DNA of 64,000 bases from DAOUKH01 sp034421515 (GTDB lineage: Bacteria > Chloroflexota > Dehalococcoidia > SHYB01). The stretch is taken from positions 66,930-130,929 of the forward strand of contig DAOUKH010000003.1 in the NCBI GenBank assembly GCA_034421515.1, in the 5' to 3' direction. The notes under the pieces are model-generated. The model made no database searches. It was not told the DNA's origin and worked only from the letters and a program-made list of their open reading frames with translations. Below are positions 1 to 8,787 of this stretch, piece by piece. How positions within the stretch are numbered: the stretch's first letter is position 1; each line of letters begins with the position of its first letter. Position numbers and translations under genes: made by a program.

Positions 1-443
1 TGCGCCACGAGCAGCGTCGGGTTCACGAACATCGAACCCTGCCCCAGCGCACGCAGCGCGGCGAGCGCGAAGAAGAAGCCCACGATCCCCGATGACAGCG
101 CCATCCCGAAGCACGCCGACCCCAGCGCGGCCGCCACCAGCGCCAGGATGCGTCGTGGGCCGAAGCGGTCGGAGAGGCGGCTGACCATCGCCGCCATCAA
201 CGCGCTCACGCCCGTGCTGATGCCGTACAGCACCGAGATCGTCGTGCGCGAGATGCCGGTGTCTTCGATGATCGGGTCGATGAACGAGGAGACCCCGAAC
301 GACTGTCCCGGCCCTGAGCTGAACGCCACCACGAAGCCGACGGCGACGATGATCCAGCCACGGTAGAGCTTGGGGCGCGCGATCCGCCGCCCGGCCCGGC
401 GAGACCGGGGTGAGCGCTGAGTGGACTTGAACGGCTTGGGCAG
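1..443 (-). CDS. MFS transporter, N-terminal part (runs off window edge)
   Basis: The complement reads, without a stop, a typical major facilitator N-terminus: a basic cytoplasmic leader, then LYRGWIIVAVGFVVAFSSG (TM1), a loop, VLYGISTGVSALMAAMVSRL, the cytoplasmic signature SDRFGPRR between TM2 and TM3, and two further hydrophobic segments (about 4 TM seen). The C-terminal part lies beyond position 1. The substrate cannot be told. An in-frame TAA lies 12 codons upstream of the first plausible start and there is no ATG, GTG or TTG between that stop and TM1. I placed the start at a CTG near 443, but this is uncertain; a frameshift or an unusual start is possible. Family call is confident, start is not. 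Confidence 0.7.
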   Translation of the reverse strand, partial: MPKPFKSTQRSPRSRRAGRRIARPKLYRGWIIVAVGFVVAFSSGPGQSFGVSSFIDPIIEDTGISRTTISVLYGISTGVSALMAAMVSRLSDRFGPRRILALVAAALGSACFGMALSSGIVGFFFALAALRALGQGSMFVNPTLLVA

Positions 444-542
444 GGCGGCTTCTCTCGGCGCGGCGGGCGTGAAGGCGCACGGTTACGATACCAGACCGAT
501 CCTTGGCACTGTCAGACGATGCTACGCCGCGAAGCAGCGAAT

Positions 543-582
543 ATGTACAGACTATTGCTCTATTATGTACTTCTAATGTACA
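543..582. promoter_or_regulatory. Three ATGTAC boxes, possible TA operator
   Basis: ATGTAC occurs at 543, 565 and 576, and TGTAC-N7-GTACA (566-582) forms an inverted repeat just upstream of the RelE-like gene at 614. Autorepressing antitoxins usually bind such repeats at their own promoter; the assignment is inferred from position only. Confidence 0.35.
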
Positions 583-613
583 GTAGAGCCAACACATAGG
601 GAAGCGCTGGGGC

Positions 614-931
614 TTGAAGTACCGTACCGTCATCACTTCACGGGCTGGAGAGGGCCTTCGCGGTGTCAGAGACCTTCGTGAGCAACGCAGAGTCTACCGG
701 CGGGCGCTGGACCTGGAGGCCGAGCCACTCAAACAGGGGAAGCCACTCACGGGCGGTCTCCTAGGGTACCGGAGCATTCGTGCAGGGCAGCGTCATCGCA
801 TCCTCTACACCGTCGACGAAGGGGAGCGCGCAGTCGTCGTCGTATTGATCGGGACACGAAAGGAGGGCGACAAGGGAGATGTGTACAGAATCGCGGAACG
901 GCTCTCCAGGCTGGGCCTTCTATCACCTTGA
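614..931 (+). CDS. RelE/ParE-family toxin (first gene of a TA pair)
   Basis: A 105-residue basic protein of the RelE/ParE fold, expected to act as an mRNA interferase or growth inhibitor neutralised by the downstream antitoxin. Visible features are the N-terminal helical region rich in Arg, the motif KPLTGGLLGYRSIRAGQRHR followed by ILYTVDE and a VVVVLIGTR strand, which is the usual RelE order (substrate-binding Arg residues in the central strands). The start is a TTG at 614; no better in-frame ATG exists. The toxin precedes the antitoxin gene at 1013, the less common order. Partner and upstream ATGTAC repeats support a self-regulated TA operon. Confidence 0.75.
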   Translation: MKYRTVITSRAGEGLRGVRDLREQRRVYRRALDLEAEPLKQGKPLTGGLLGYRSIRAGQRHRILYTVDEGERAVVVVLIGTRKEGDKGDVYRIAERLSRLGLLSP

Positions 932-1012
932 ATCGTGTCGTTACCTACCCACTAGTCTCGGGTGACATGATTGGTCACCGCCCTCGAATGGGCACACGAA
1001 AAGGGAAACAAC

Positions 1013-1309
1013 ATGACAACAGATCAACTAAACAGGAAGACGGAGCGGGTCAGCATAACGAACGCCAGGAACTCCCTGACCAAGCTGCCGGAGAAGCTTG
1101 AGCAAGACCCCGCAATCATCGAAGTGACGCGGCAGAACATCCCGGTCCTCGCCATCCTCAATTGGGACGACTGGGAGGCGATTGTAGAGACGCTCGAGAT
1201 ACTGGCCGACCCGGAAGCGATGGAGCAGCTTCGTCAGTCCATCGCCGACATCGAAGCCGGCCGCGTCCAGGACCTGCGGGAGTTGGGCAAGGAGCTTGGA
1301 CTCGATTAG
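1013..1309 (+). CDS. Phd/YefM-type antitoxin
   Basis: A 98-residue antitoxin pairing with the RelE-like toxin 81 nt upstream. The N-terminal half VSITNARNSLTKLPEKLEQ and the strand PVLAILNWDDWEAIVETLEIL match the Phd/YefM DNA-binding dimer pattern (here LAILNWDDWEAI for the usual AVLVSLEDYEAL). The acidic C-terminal helix (QSIADIEAGRVQDLRELGKE) is the likely toxin-binding tail. An upstream GTG at 971 would add 14 residues, but ATG 1013 after AAAGGGAAAC fits the family length better. Confidence 0.8.
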   Translation: MTTDQLNRKTERVSITNARNSLTKLPEKLEQDPAIIEVTRQNIPVLAILNWDDWEAIVETLEILADPEAMEQLRQSIADIEAGRVQDLRELGKELGLD

Positions 1310-1314
1310 CCCGA

Positions 1315-2496
1315 CTACCCCCCGCCGAGGTAGTCGAGCGCCGTCGCCGCAAGGAGATGCGCCGCGGCGGGCAACACCGACTCGTCGAAGTCGAAGGCGG
1401 CGTTGTGGTGGCCTTGGGTGAGGCCGCGCGCCTCGTTGCGCGACCCCATCATGACGTAGCAGCCGGGGACGCGGTCGAGAAAGAAGGCCATGTCGTCGCC
1501 GAGCGCCGCCTGCTCGACGGAGGCGATGCTCTCGGGCCCGAGCTCGCGGGCGGCGACGCCGCGCACCAGCTCGGTCATCGCCTCGTCGTTGACCACGGGC
1601 GGCGCGAGGTACTCCGAGGTGAACTCGTAGTCGGCCCGCGCGGCAAGGCAGACGCCGCGCACCACGTCCTCGGCGCGCTCGACGAGCGCGTCGCGCTGCG
1701 CGTGGTCGAACGTCCGCAGCGTCCCCTGCAACACCGCCTCGCCGGGAATGACGTTCCACGTCGTCCCCGCCTGGAGCGACGTGACGCTCAGGACGACGGG
1801 GCTCCCGAGGCGCGACTCGCGGCTCACCAGCGTCTGCAGAGCCAGCACGACCTGGGATGCCGCCGGGATGGGGTCGATGGTCTGATGCGGCGTCGCGGCA
1901 TGGCCGCCCCGCCCCACGATCTTGATCCGCAGCCGGTCCACCGAGGCCCAGATCGGCCCCGCGCGCAGCCCGACGGCGCCGGCAGGTAAAAAATTCCACA
2001 GATGGAAGGCGAAGATGGCGTCCACCGGCGGGTCGGCGAGGACGCCGTCCTCGATCATCGCGGGGGCGCCGGCCGCCATCTCCTCCGCGGGCTGGAAGAT
2101 GAACTTGACGTTCCCCGCCAGGTCGCCGCGCCGTTGGGCGAGCATCTCGGCCGCGGCAAGGACCGCCGCGGTGTGGCCGTCGTGGCCTCAGGCATGCATC
2201 GCGCCGGCGTTGACCGACCGGTAGTCGACGTCGTTCGCCTCCTCGATGGGGAGGGCGTCGATGTCGGCGCGGAGGGCGACGGTCTTGCCCGGCCGCGCGC
2301 CGCGCAGCAGCCCGACGACGCCGGTCTGCCCCACGCCGGTGCGCACGTCGAGGCCCAGCGCTTCGAGCCGCTCGGCGATGATCCCGGCGGTGCGCGTCTC
2401 CTTGAAGGCGAGCTCGGGGTGCGCGTGGAGGTCGCGGCGGAGGGCCACGATCTGCGGCGCGAGTGCGGCGGCCTCGTCGGCGAGGTTGGTAGCCAT
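1315..2496 (-). CDS. M20 family amidohydrolase with in-frame UGA (predicted selenoprotein)
   Basis: An N-acyl-amino-acid/hippurate-type amidohydrolase of 393 residues if UGA at 2188-2190 is read as selenocysteine (residue 103). Upstream the frame gives LRRDLHAHPELAFKE and RADIDALPIEE; the UGA falls in GAMHA-U-GHDGHTA, where family members have Cys (MHACGHD), a ligand of the dinuclear metal site. The frame then continues unbroken with FQPAEEM (metal-binding Glu), HLWNFLPAG, GRGGHAATPH (dimerisation-domain His) and the C-terminal GHHNAAFDFDE. A hairpin starting 16 nt after the UGA fits a bacterial SECIS. Without recoding the gene would be two ORFs in the same frame with no other damage, so a simple pseudogene is less likely. 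It is divergent from gap. The Sec reading is inference; the family assignment is firm. Confidence 0.85.
2151..2171 (-). promoter_or_regulatory. SECIS-like hairpin in M20 gene
   Basis: On the coding strand a perfect 7-bp stem CCGCGGC/GCCGCGG closes a 7-nt loop GGUCCUU. The loop begins 24 nt after the UGA and starts with GGU, as in the E. coli fdhF SECIS loop. It lies within the coding frame, as bacterial SECIS elements do. Confidence 0.65.
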
Positions 2497-2553
2497 GAGC
2501 GGTCCTTTCCGGGGTGAGAAAGCGGCGGGCGCGGGCCGGAAAAACGCCCCTAC

Positions 2554-2559
2554 TATGAT
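2554..2559 (+). promoter_or_regulatory. Candidate -10 box upstream of gap
   Basis: TATGAT lies 67 nt upstream of the gap start inside the divergent M20/gap spacer, the only AT-richer stretch there. No good -35 is visible at 17 nt spacing. Confidence 0.3.
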
Positions 2560-2626
2560 AGAGTTAGAGCCCGGTTAGGCAAGCCGGAACGGGCCGCCGT
2601 CACAGCCGCGAAGACTTGGAGGAAAC

Positions 2627-3640
<1,014 letters not shown>

Positions 3641-3660
3641 CGCAAGCGGGAGCCATCCCC

Positions 3661-3795
3661 CTCCCGTAGGGGCACCTCTTGTGGGTGCCCGTCCCCTCCC
3701 CGGTAGGGGCGAGTCGCGACTCGCCCGCTCCCCAACACCCACCGCCCCCTCTGGGGGAGACTGAGAGAGGGCACGCGCCGCAGGCGCGTCGGCGG
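3661..3795. repeat. Dispersed palindromic repeats after gap
   Basis: The 245-nt gap/higB spacer holds two copies of the 'GTAGGGGC...GCCC' hairpin unit (about 3668-3695 and 3703-3727) and one 'CCCCCTCTGGGGGAGACTGAG' unit followed by the ACGCGCC-GCA-GGCGCGT hairpin (about 3742-3795). The same units recur at many gene ends in this window. They may also terminate gap transcription. Confidence 0.8.
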
Positions 3796-3888
3796 TGTGG
3801 CGCCGGGAGGTCCTACCCCCTCCCCCCACCCATGGACACGCTACACATACACCCTAGACATTAGTAACGGTTCTCGTTAGCATAGTTG

Positions 3889-4170
3889 GTGGTGGATCGG
3901 TTCCGAGATAGAGATGCACAGCGCCTCTTCGGCGGGCAAGGCGTTCGACGATTACCGGCCGACATCCAACGCCGCGCTCGCATGCGGTTGCAACGTGTGG
4001 TAGCGGCTACAGCGCTCGCCGACCTTCGCCTGCCGCCGTCCCACCGGTTGGAGGCCCTTCGGGGAGATCGGGCAGGGCAACACAGCATCCGCATCAATGA
4101 CCAGTGGCGCGTGTGCTTTGTCTGGACGGACCGGGGCGCAATGGAGATCGAAGTCACCGACTACCACTGA
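3889..4170 (+). CDS. higB: HigB-like RelE-family toxin
   Basis: A 93-residue HigB-type ribosome-dependent mRNA interferase. Diagnostic stretches are the N-terminal FRDRDAQRLFGGQGVRRLP, the central LRLPPSHRLEALRGDRAGQHS and the C-terminal IRINDQWRVCFVWTD followed by IEVTDYH, the classic HigB ending with catalytic/basic residues and a terminal His. It is 12 nt upstream of higA, toxin first as usual for this family. TTG 3886, GTG 3889 and GTG 3892 are all possible starts; 3889 matches the usual short N-terminus. Confidence 0.88.
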   Translation: MVDRFRDRDAQRLFGGQGVRRLPADIQRRARMRLQRVVAATALADLRLPPSHRLEALRGDRAGQHSIRINDQWRVCFVWTDRGAMEIEVTDYH

Positions 4171-4182
4171 GGAGGAAAGCCT

Positions 4183-4479
4183 ATGGCCGACGCGGAACCC
4201 ATCCATCCAGGAGAACATCTGGCGGAGATGTTGCAAGAGCTGGGCATCACCCAATACCGCCTTGCGAAGACGATCGGCGTGCCCCAGATCCGCATTCACG
4301 ACATCGTCCACTGCCGCAGGTCGATCACTGCGGACACCGCGCTTCGGATCGGCCAAGCACTGGGAATGACGCCCGACTACTGGCTGAACCTCCAGCGGAT
4401 GTACGACCTCGACGTGGCCCGCACCAAGACCGACGTCAGCGCCATCGAACCGCTCGTCGAGGCGTCCACCGTCCCCTAG
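4183..4479 (+). CDS. higA: HigA antitoxin, XRE-type HTH
   Basis: A 98-residue HigA antitoxin/repressor beginning with PIHPGEHLAEMLQELGITQYRLA, the family hallmark, followed by the helix-turn-helix KTIGVPQIRIHDIVHCRRSIT and LRIGQALGMTPDYWLNLQ. It should neutralise HigB and repress the operon. GAGGAAAG precedes the ATG. Its stop overlaps the stop of convergent purH by a few bases. Confidence 0.92.
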   Translation: MADAEPIHPGEHLAEMLQELGITQYRLAKTIGVPQIRIHDIVHCRRSITADTALRIGQALGMTPDYWLNLQRMYDLDVARTKTDVSAIEPLVEASTVP

Positions 4480-5828
4480 TGCTTGAAATGCCGCGCGCCG
4501 GTGAACACCATCGCCAGCCCCGCCGCGTCGGCGGCGGCGATGACCTCCTCGTCGCGGATGGAGCCGCCCGGCTGGACGATAGCCGTGACCCCGCCCTCGG
4601 CGGCGGCTTCGACGCCGTCGGCGAAGGGGAAGAAGGCGTCGGACGCCGCCACGCATCCCTGGGCCTCGTCGCCGGCGGCTCGCAAGGCGAGGTGCACGCT
4701 GGTCACCCGGTTCGGCTGGCCCGCGCCCATGCCGCGCAGCGCCCGCTCCTTGGTGAGCACGATGGCGTTGGACTTCACGTGCTTCACCGCACGCCACGCG
4801 AAGGCGAGCTCGGCAAGCTCATCGGTTGAAGGAGCGCGGCCGGTGACGACCCGCCACGACTTCGGGTTCTCGGGAAGCTCGTCCGGCGTCTGCACCAGCA
4901 TGCCGCCCGCCACACGCCGGTAGTCGAGCGGCGGCGGGCCTTCCGCGCCGCCCATGATCTCCAGGATGCGCAGGTCGCGCTTCTTTCGCAGCAGCGCCAA
5001 TGCGTCGGTCTGGAACGAGGGGGCGATGACGATCTCGAAGAAGATCTTGCGCATCTCCTCCGCGGCGGCAAGGGTCAGCTCGCGGTTGCAGGCGACGATC
5101 CCGCCGAAGGCGGAGACGGGGTCGCCGGCGAAGGCAAGTCGGTAGGCCTCCGCCTGATTGCCGCGCGAGGCGAGGCCGCAGGGGTTGGTGTGCTTGACGA
5201 TGGCGAAGGTCTGCTCCTCAAAGTCGCGGGCAACGGACCACGCCGCGTCGGCGTCGATGATGTTGTTGTGGGAAAGCTCCTTGCCGTGCAGCTGCTTCGC
5301 CGTCGCGATGACGCCGCCCCGCGCCGGCAGCTCCTGGTAGAACGCCGACTTCTGATGCGGGTTCTCCCCGTAGCGCAGGCTCTGCAGCCGCCGCAGGCCG
5401 ATGACGAGGTCGGGCCCCAGCGTGGGGTCGGAGGGGTCTTCCTCACCGCGTAGCGAGGCGGCCACCGACGCGTCGTAGGACGACACGTGCTGGAAGGCCT
5501 TGTGGGCCAGCATCCGGCGTTGGTCGAGCGAAAGCCCGCCGCCGGTCAGCGCGGTCGCGACCCAAGGGTAGTCGTCGGGGTCGACGACCACGGCCACGGC
5601 GGCGAAGCGCTTGGCCGCGGCGCGCAGGAGCGCGGTGCCGCTGATGTCGATGTCCTCGACCGCGCCGGTGAACGGCCGCAGGTTCATCACCACGAGGCCG
5701 GACCCTTCGATCTCCTTGACCCCGACCGCCCTTCCGGCGGGAACGACGTCGAACCCGCCGATCGTTCGCAGCCGGTCAAGGAAAACGGACAGTCCACGGT
5801 CGTCCCAAACCCCGACGATTGCCTTCAC
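4476..5828 (-). CDS. purH: PurH with degenerate IMP cyclohydrolase domain; AICAR transformylase intact
   Basis: Bifunctional purine enzyme doing the last two steps to IMP. The AICAR transformylase part looks complete: SLRYGENPHQKSAFY, LHGKELSHNNIIDADAAW, IVKHTNPCGLA (catalytic Lys-His), DPVSAFGGIVACNREL, and the ending ASDAFFPFADGVE...GGSIRDEEVI...FTGARHFKH. The N-terminal MGS-like cyclohydrolase domain is shortened: after GLSVFLDRLRTIGGFDVVPAG it jumps to VVMNLRPFTGAVEDIDISG, so the STGGT phosphate loop is changed and the whole TGFPE...GRVKTLHPxIHGG segment, with active-site Lys and Thr, is absent. Start GTG 5828 has AGGAG upstream. Total 450 residues against about 510-530 usual. It follows purM in a purF-purM-purH run. 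Confidence 0.93.
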   Translation of the reverse strand: MKAIVGVWDDRGLSVFLDRLRTIGGFDVVPAGRAVGVKEIEGSGLVVMNLRPFTGAVEDIDISGTALLRAAAKRFAAVAVVVDPDDYPWVATALTGGGLSLDQRRMLAHKAFQHVSSYDASVAASLRGEEDPSDPTLGPDLVIGLRRLQSLRYGENPHQKSAFYQELPARGGVIATAKQLHGKELSHNNIIDADAAWSVARDFEEQTFAIVKHTNPCGLASRGNQAEAYRLAFAGDPVSAFGGIVACNRELTLAAAEEMRKIFFEIVIAPSFQTDALALLRKKRDLRILEIMGGAEGPPPLDYRRVAGGMLVQTPDELPENPKSWRVVTGRAPSTDELAELAFAWRAVKHVKSNAIVLTKERALRGMGAGQPNRVTSVHLALRAAGDEAQGCVAASDAFFPFADGVEAAAEGGVTAIVQPGGSIRDEEVIAAADAAGLAMVFTGARHFKH

Positions 5829-5860
5829 GCCACGCTCCTGCCTCTCAACTAGCCAATCCT

Positions 5861-5890
5861 GTAGGGGCAACCCTTGTGGTTGCCCAGGGG
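5861..5890. repeat. GTAGGGGCAACC...GGTTGCCC hairpin repeat
   Basis: One copy of the dispersed GTAGGGGC unit with arms GGGCAACC/GGTTGCCC lies in the purM-purH spacer, inside the operon. Confidence 0.75.
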
Positions 5891-5919
5891 TGGTCTCCGG
5901 GGAGCCACCCCGCCCCGTC

Positions 5920-6960
5920 CTACCCCAGCAACACGCGCTCGTCCCCGCGCTGCTCGACGACCTCACCAATGACGACCGCCTCGGGCGCCTGCTCCACGAC
6001 CGCGCCCACGTGCTCCGGCGCGGTGAACACCGTCATCCCGATCCCCATGTTGAAGGCGCGCCACATCTCCTCGTCGGCGACGTCGCCCGCCCGCTGAATC
6101 ATCCGAAAGATCTCGGGAACTTCCCACGCGGACCGGTCGAACCGCGCGGCGACCCCGTCGGGCAGGACGCGCGGCACGTTGCCGGGCAAGCCGCCGCCGG
6201 TAATGTGCGCCATGCCGCGAATCCACTCCAACGCCGGCTGCAACGGCTTCAGGTAGGAGCGGTGCGGTTCGAGGAGCGCCTCGCCCAGCGTGCCGCCAAG
6301 CGCGTCGTGGCGCTCGTCGAGCCGCGCCGGGTCGTCGTCGGTCCCCAGGGCGCGCCGGGCCAGGGTGTAGCCGTTGGTGTGCAGGCCGCTGGAGGGCAGA
6401 CCCAGAATCGCGTCGCCCGGTCGAATGGCGCCGCCGTCGATGACCCCGTCCCGCTCGACGGCCCCGACGATGAAGCCGACGAGGTCGAAGTCGCCGCGCT
6501 TGTAGAGGCTGGGCAGCTCGGCGGTCTCCCCGCCGACCAGGGCGCAGTTGTTGTCGCGGCAGGCCGAGGCCACGCCCATGACGACGCGCTCGACCTGCTC
6601 GGGGTCGAGCTTGCCGATGCCGATGTAGTCGAGGAAGAAGAGCGGCTCCGCGCCGCCCACGAAGATGTCGTTGACGCAGTGGTTCACGAGATCGACGCCG
6701 ATGGTGTCGAACCGCCCCATCTGTATGGCCAGCAGCACCTTCGTCCCCACGGAGTCGGTGCTGGAGACGAGCACCGGGTTGGCGTACCCGCCGAGTTGGA
6801 AGAGCCCGCCGAAGAAGCCGACACCGCCGACCACCTCAGGGCGGCGCGTCGAGGCCGCGAGTGGCTTGATGAGTGCGGCGGCCCGTTCGCCGGCGTCGAT
6901 GTCGACCCCGGCGTCGGCGTAGGTCAGCGCGCCGGCGCTGCTCCCGGAACCCTTCCCCAT
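5920..6960 (-). CDS. purM: Phosphoribosylformylglycinamidine cyclo-ligase (AIR synthetase)
   Basis: ATP-dependent closure of the imidazole ring, FGAM to AIR, in purine synthesis. The 346-residue protein shows LTYADAGVDIDAGERA at the N-terminus, VSSTDSVGTKVLLA (nucleotide/metal site), DLVNHCVNDIFVGGAEPLFFLDYI, GGETAELP, the PSSGLHTNGYTLAR loop and the C-terminal HITGGGLPGNVPRVLP. It starts six bases after purF on the same strand, so the two are almost certainly co-transcribed. Confidence 0.96.
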   Translation of the reverse strand: MGKGSGSSAGALTYADAGVDIDAGERAAALIKPLAASTRRPEVVGGVGFFGGLFQLGGYANPVLVSSTDSVGTKVLLAIQMGRFDTIGVDLVNHCVNDIFVGGAEPLFFLDYIGIGKLDPEQVERVVMGVASACRDNNCALVGGETAELPSLYKRGDFDLVGFIVGAVERDGVIDGGAIRPGDAILGLPSSGLHTNGYTLARRALGTDDDPARLDERHDALGGTLGEALLEPHRSYLKPLQPALEWIRGMAHITGGGLPGNVPRVLPDGVAARFDRSAWEVPEIFRMIQRAGDVADEEMWRAFNMGIGMTVFTAPEHVGAVVEQAPEAVVIGEVVEQRGDERVLLG

Positions 6961-6966
6961 CGTCGG

Positions 6967-8379
6967 CTACACCGTTTCCAGCGCGAACTTGTCGAGCTCA
7001 AGCTGGACGGGAATGGGGTACCGGCCGGTGAAGCAGGCCTTGCAGAAGCGCGACCCGTTGTTCGTCGCGCCCTCGCCCTCGACGACCTTCGAGAGCCCCT
7101 CCACGCTGAGGTAGCCCAGCGAGTCGGCGCCGATGGTCCGGCGTATCTGCTCGACCGAAGTCTTCGCCGCGATCAGCTCGCTCCGGGTCGCCATGTCGAC
7201 GCCGAAGTGGCACGGCCAGCGGATCGGCGGAGCGCAGACCCGCACGTGCACCTCCGCCGCGCCGGAGCGCCGGACGAGGTTCACCACGTGGGGCGTCGTC
7301 GTGCCCCGCACGATGCTGTCATCGACGAGCACGACGCGCTTATCGCGCACGACTTCCGGCAGGGGGTTGAACTTGAGCGCGACGCCGCGGTCGCGCAGCC
7401 CCTGGTCGGGCTGGATGAACGTCCGGCCCACGTACCGGTTCTTGACCAGGATGTCGCTGTAGGGAATGCCCGACTCGCGGGCGTAGCCGAGGCCGGCGGC
7501 GGTGGCCGAGTCGGGGACGCCCGTCACCAGGTCGGCCTCGACGGGATGCTCCTTGGCAAGCTGCGCGCCCATCGCCTCCCGCTGCTGGTAGATCAGCGCG
7601 TCGCCGGCCATGCTGTCGGGCCGGGAGAAGTAGATGTTCTCGAAGACGCACGAGGCGCGCTTCTTGCTCGGGGCCGCCTGCCACAGGTGGAGCCCGTTCT
7701 GGTCGATGACCAGCGCCTCGCCGGGATGCATCTCACGCTCGAGCTTGGCGCCCAGGTGGTCGAGGGCGCACGTCTCGGACGCGACGACCCATCCGTCGTT
7801 GTAGCGCCCAAAGCACAGTGGCCGGACGCCCAACGGGTCGCGGCACGCGATAAGGGCGTCCTCCGTGGCGATGGTGAGGCTGTACGCCCCCCGGAGCCGT
7901 CCCATGGCGTAGCGCACGCGCTCCTGCCAATCGTTCCCGGGAGCCGTCGCGATCATCCAGGCGATGACCTCGGAGTCGGTCGCCGTCTGGAAGACGACGC
8001 CTTCCTTTTCGAGGCCCCGCCGCAGCTCCAGCGCGTTGACCACGTTGCCGTTGTGCGCCAGGGCCAGCGGTCCCCACGGCCCCTTCACGAGCAACGGCTG
8101 CGCGTTGTGCGCCCGGCTCGACCCGGTCGTCGAGTAGCGGGTGTGCCCGATCGCGAGGTGGCCGGTGAGGCGTTCCAGGTCGTGTTCGTCGAAGGCCTGG
8201 TTCACCAGCCCCATGCTGGTATGCAGGTGAAGGCGGGAGCCGTCGCCGGTGGCGATGCCCGCGCTCTCCTGACCTCGGTGCTGGAGAGCGTAGATCCCGA
8301 AGAAGGTGATGCGGGATACGTCTTCGCCGGGGGCGTAGACGCCAAAGACGCCGCAACTCTCCTTTAGGCCTTCGAGCAC
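6967..8379 (-). CDS. purF: Amidophosphoribosyltransferase
   Basis: First committed step of purine synthesis, transferring the glutamine amide to PRPP. The 470-residue protein has a short propeptide MLEGLKES before the nucleophile Cys9 (CGVFG), the Ntn glutaminase motifs ALQHRGQESAGI and GHTRYSTTG, the PRPP loop VVLVDDSIVRGTTT, and C-terminal Cys residues FCKACFTGRYPI expected for the B. subtilis-type 4Fe-4S enzyme. The start is GTG 8379. It heads the purF-purM-purH run. Confidence 0.96.
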   Translation of the reverse strand: MLEGLKESCGVFGVYAPGEDVSRITFFGIYALQHRGQESAGIATGDGSRLHLHTSMGLVNQAFDEHDLERLTGHLAIGHTRYSTTGSSRAHNAQPLLVKGPWGPLALAHNGNVVNALELRRGLEKEGVVFQTATDSEVIAWMIATAPGNDWQERVRYAMGRLRGAYSLTIATEDALIACRDPLGVRPLCFGRYNDGWVVASETCALDHLGAKLEREMHPGEALVIDQNGLHLWQAAPSKKRASCVFENIYFSRPDSMAGDALIYQQREAMGAQLAKEHPVEADLVTGVPDSATAAGLGYARESGIPYSDILVKNRYVGRTFIQPDQGLRDRGVALKFNPLPEVVRDKRVVLVDDSIVRGTTTPHVVNLVRRSGAAEVHVRVCAPPIRWPCHFGVDMATRSELIAAKTSVEQIRRTIGADSLGYLSVEGLSKVVEGEGATNNGSRFCKACFTGRYPIPVQLELDKFALETV

Positions 8380-8499
8380 GTGTTCCTTAACTGCGCCATC
8401 GCAAGCGTACGGGCAGGAATCGAAGCCACCAGGAACGGGACTTCAGTATGTCACAACCCACCCAACTGTCAAGCGAAACAGCCGCGATTCCCCTCAACG

Positions 8500-8700
8500 C
8501 CCTCCCCCTGTAGGGGCGATTCACGAATCGCCCGTCCCCTCTGGGCGAACACCTTAAGCCTCCCTCCCTCTGGGAGGGACTGAGGGCGGGCACGCGCCTG
8601 GCCCGTCGGCGGGCCGGTCTCCCCCCTGTCCCGCACCTTAAGCCTCTCCCCCTCTGGGGGAGACTGAGAGAGGGCGCGCGCCGCCAGGCGCGCGGCGCCC
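8500..8700. repeat. Repeat mosaic upstream of purF / downstream of oppF
   Basis: The 408-nt spacer 8380-8787 carries no gene. It holds a GTAGGGGCGATTCACGAATCGCCC unit (about 8510-8535), a CCCTCTGGGAGGGACTGAGG variant (about 8565-8590), a CCCCCTCTGGGGGAGACTGAG unit (about 8650-8675) and a GCGCGCCG...CGCGCGGC hairpin, then the terminator at 8733. The purF promoter should lie near 8380-8480 but no clear -10 is seen. Confidence 0.75.
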
Positions 8701-8732
8701 AAAGGGCGCCCTCCGGCGTCCCCTCCCCACCC

Positions 8733-8760
8733 AAAAGAAGAGCGCCCCTTCCGGGGCGCC
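8733..8760 (-). terminator. Rho-independent terminator of oppDF
   Basis: On the minus strand a GC stem GGCGCCCC-GGAA-GGGGCGCT is followed by CTTCTTTT, 27 nt after the oppF stop. Confidence 0.75.
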
Positions 8761-8787
8761 CTCGCATACAACCGAACGTCGAATGCC

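Noticed and set aside
2188..2190. M20 gene as an ordinary pseudogene with a nonsense mutation
   Set aside because: The stop is TGA exactly at the conserved Cys, no other damage is present, and a SECIS-like hairpin follows. Not excluded, but less likely.
5611..8367. A 918-codon open frame on the plus strand
   Set aside because: It is a GC-rich shadow antisense to purH, purM and purF; composition is Arg/Ala/Asp/Val-rich without domains. The purine genes on the other strand have full motifs.
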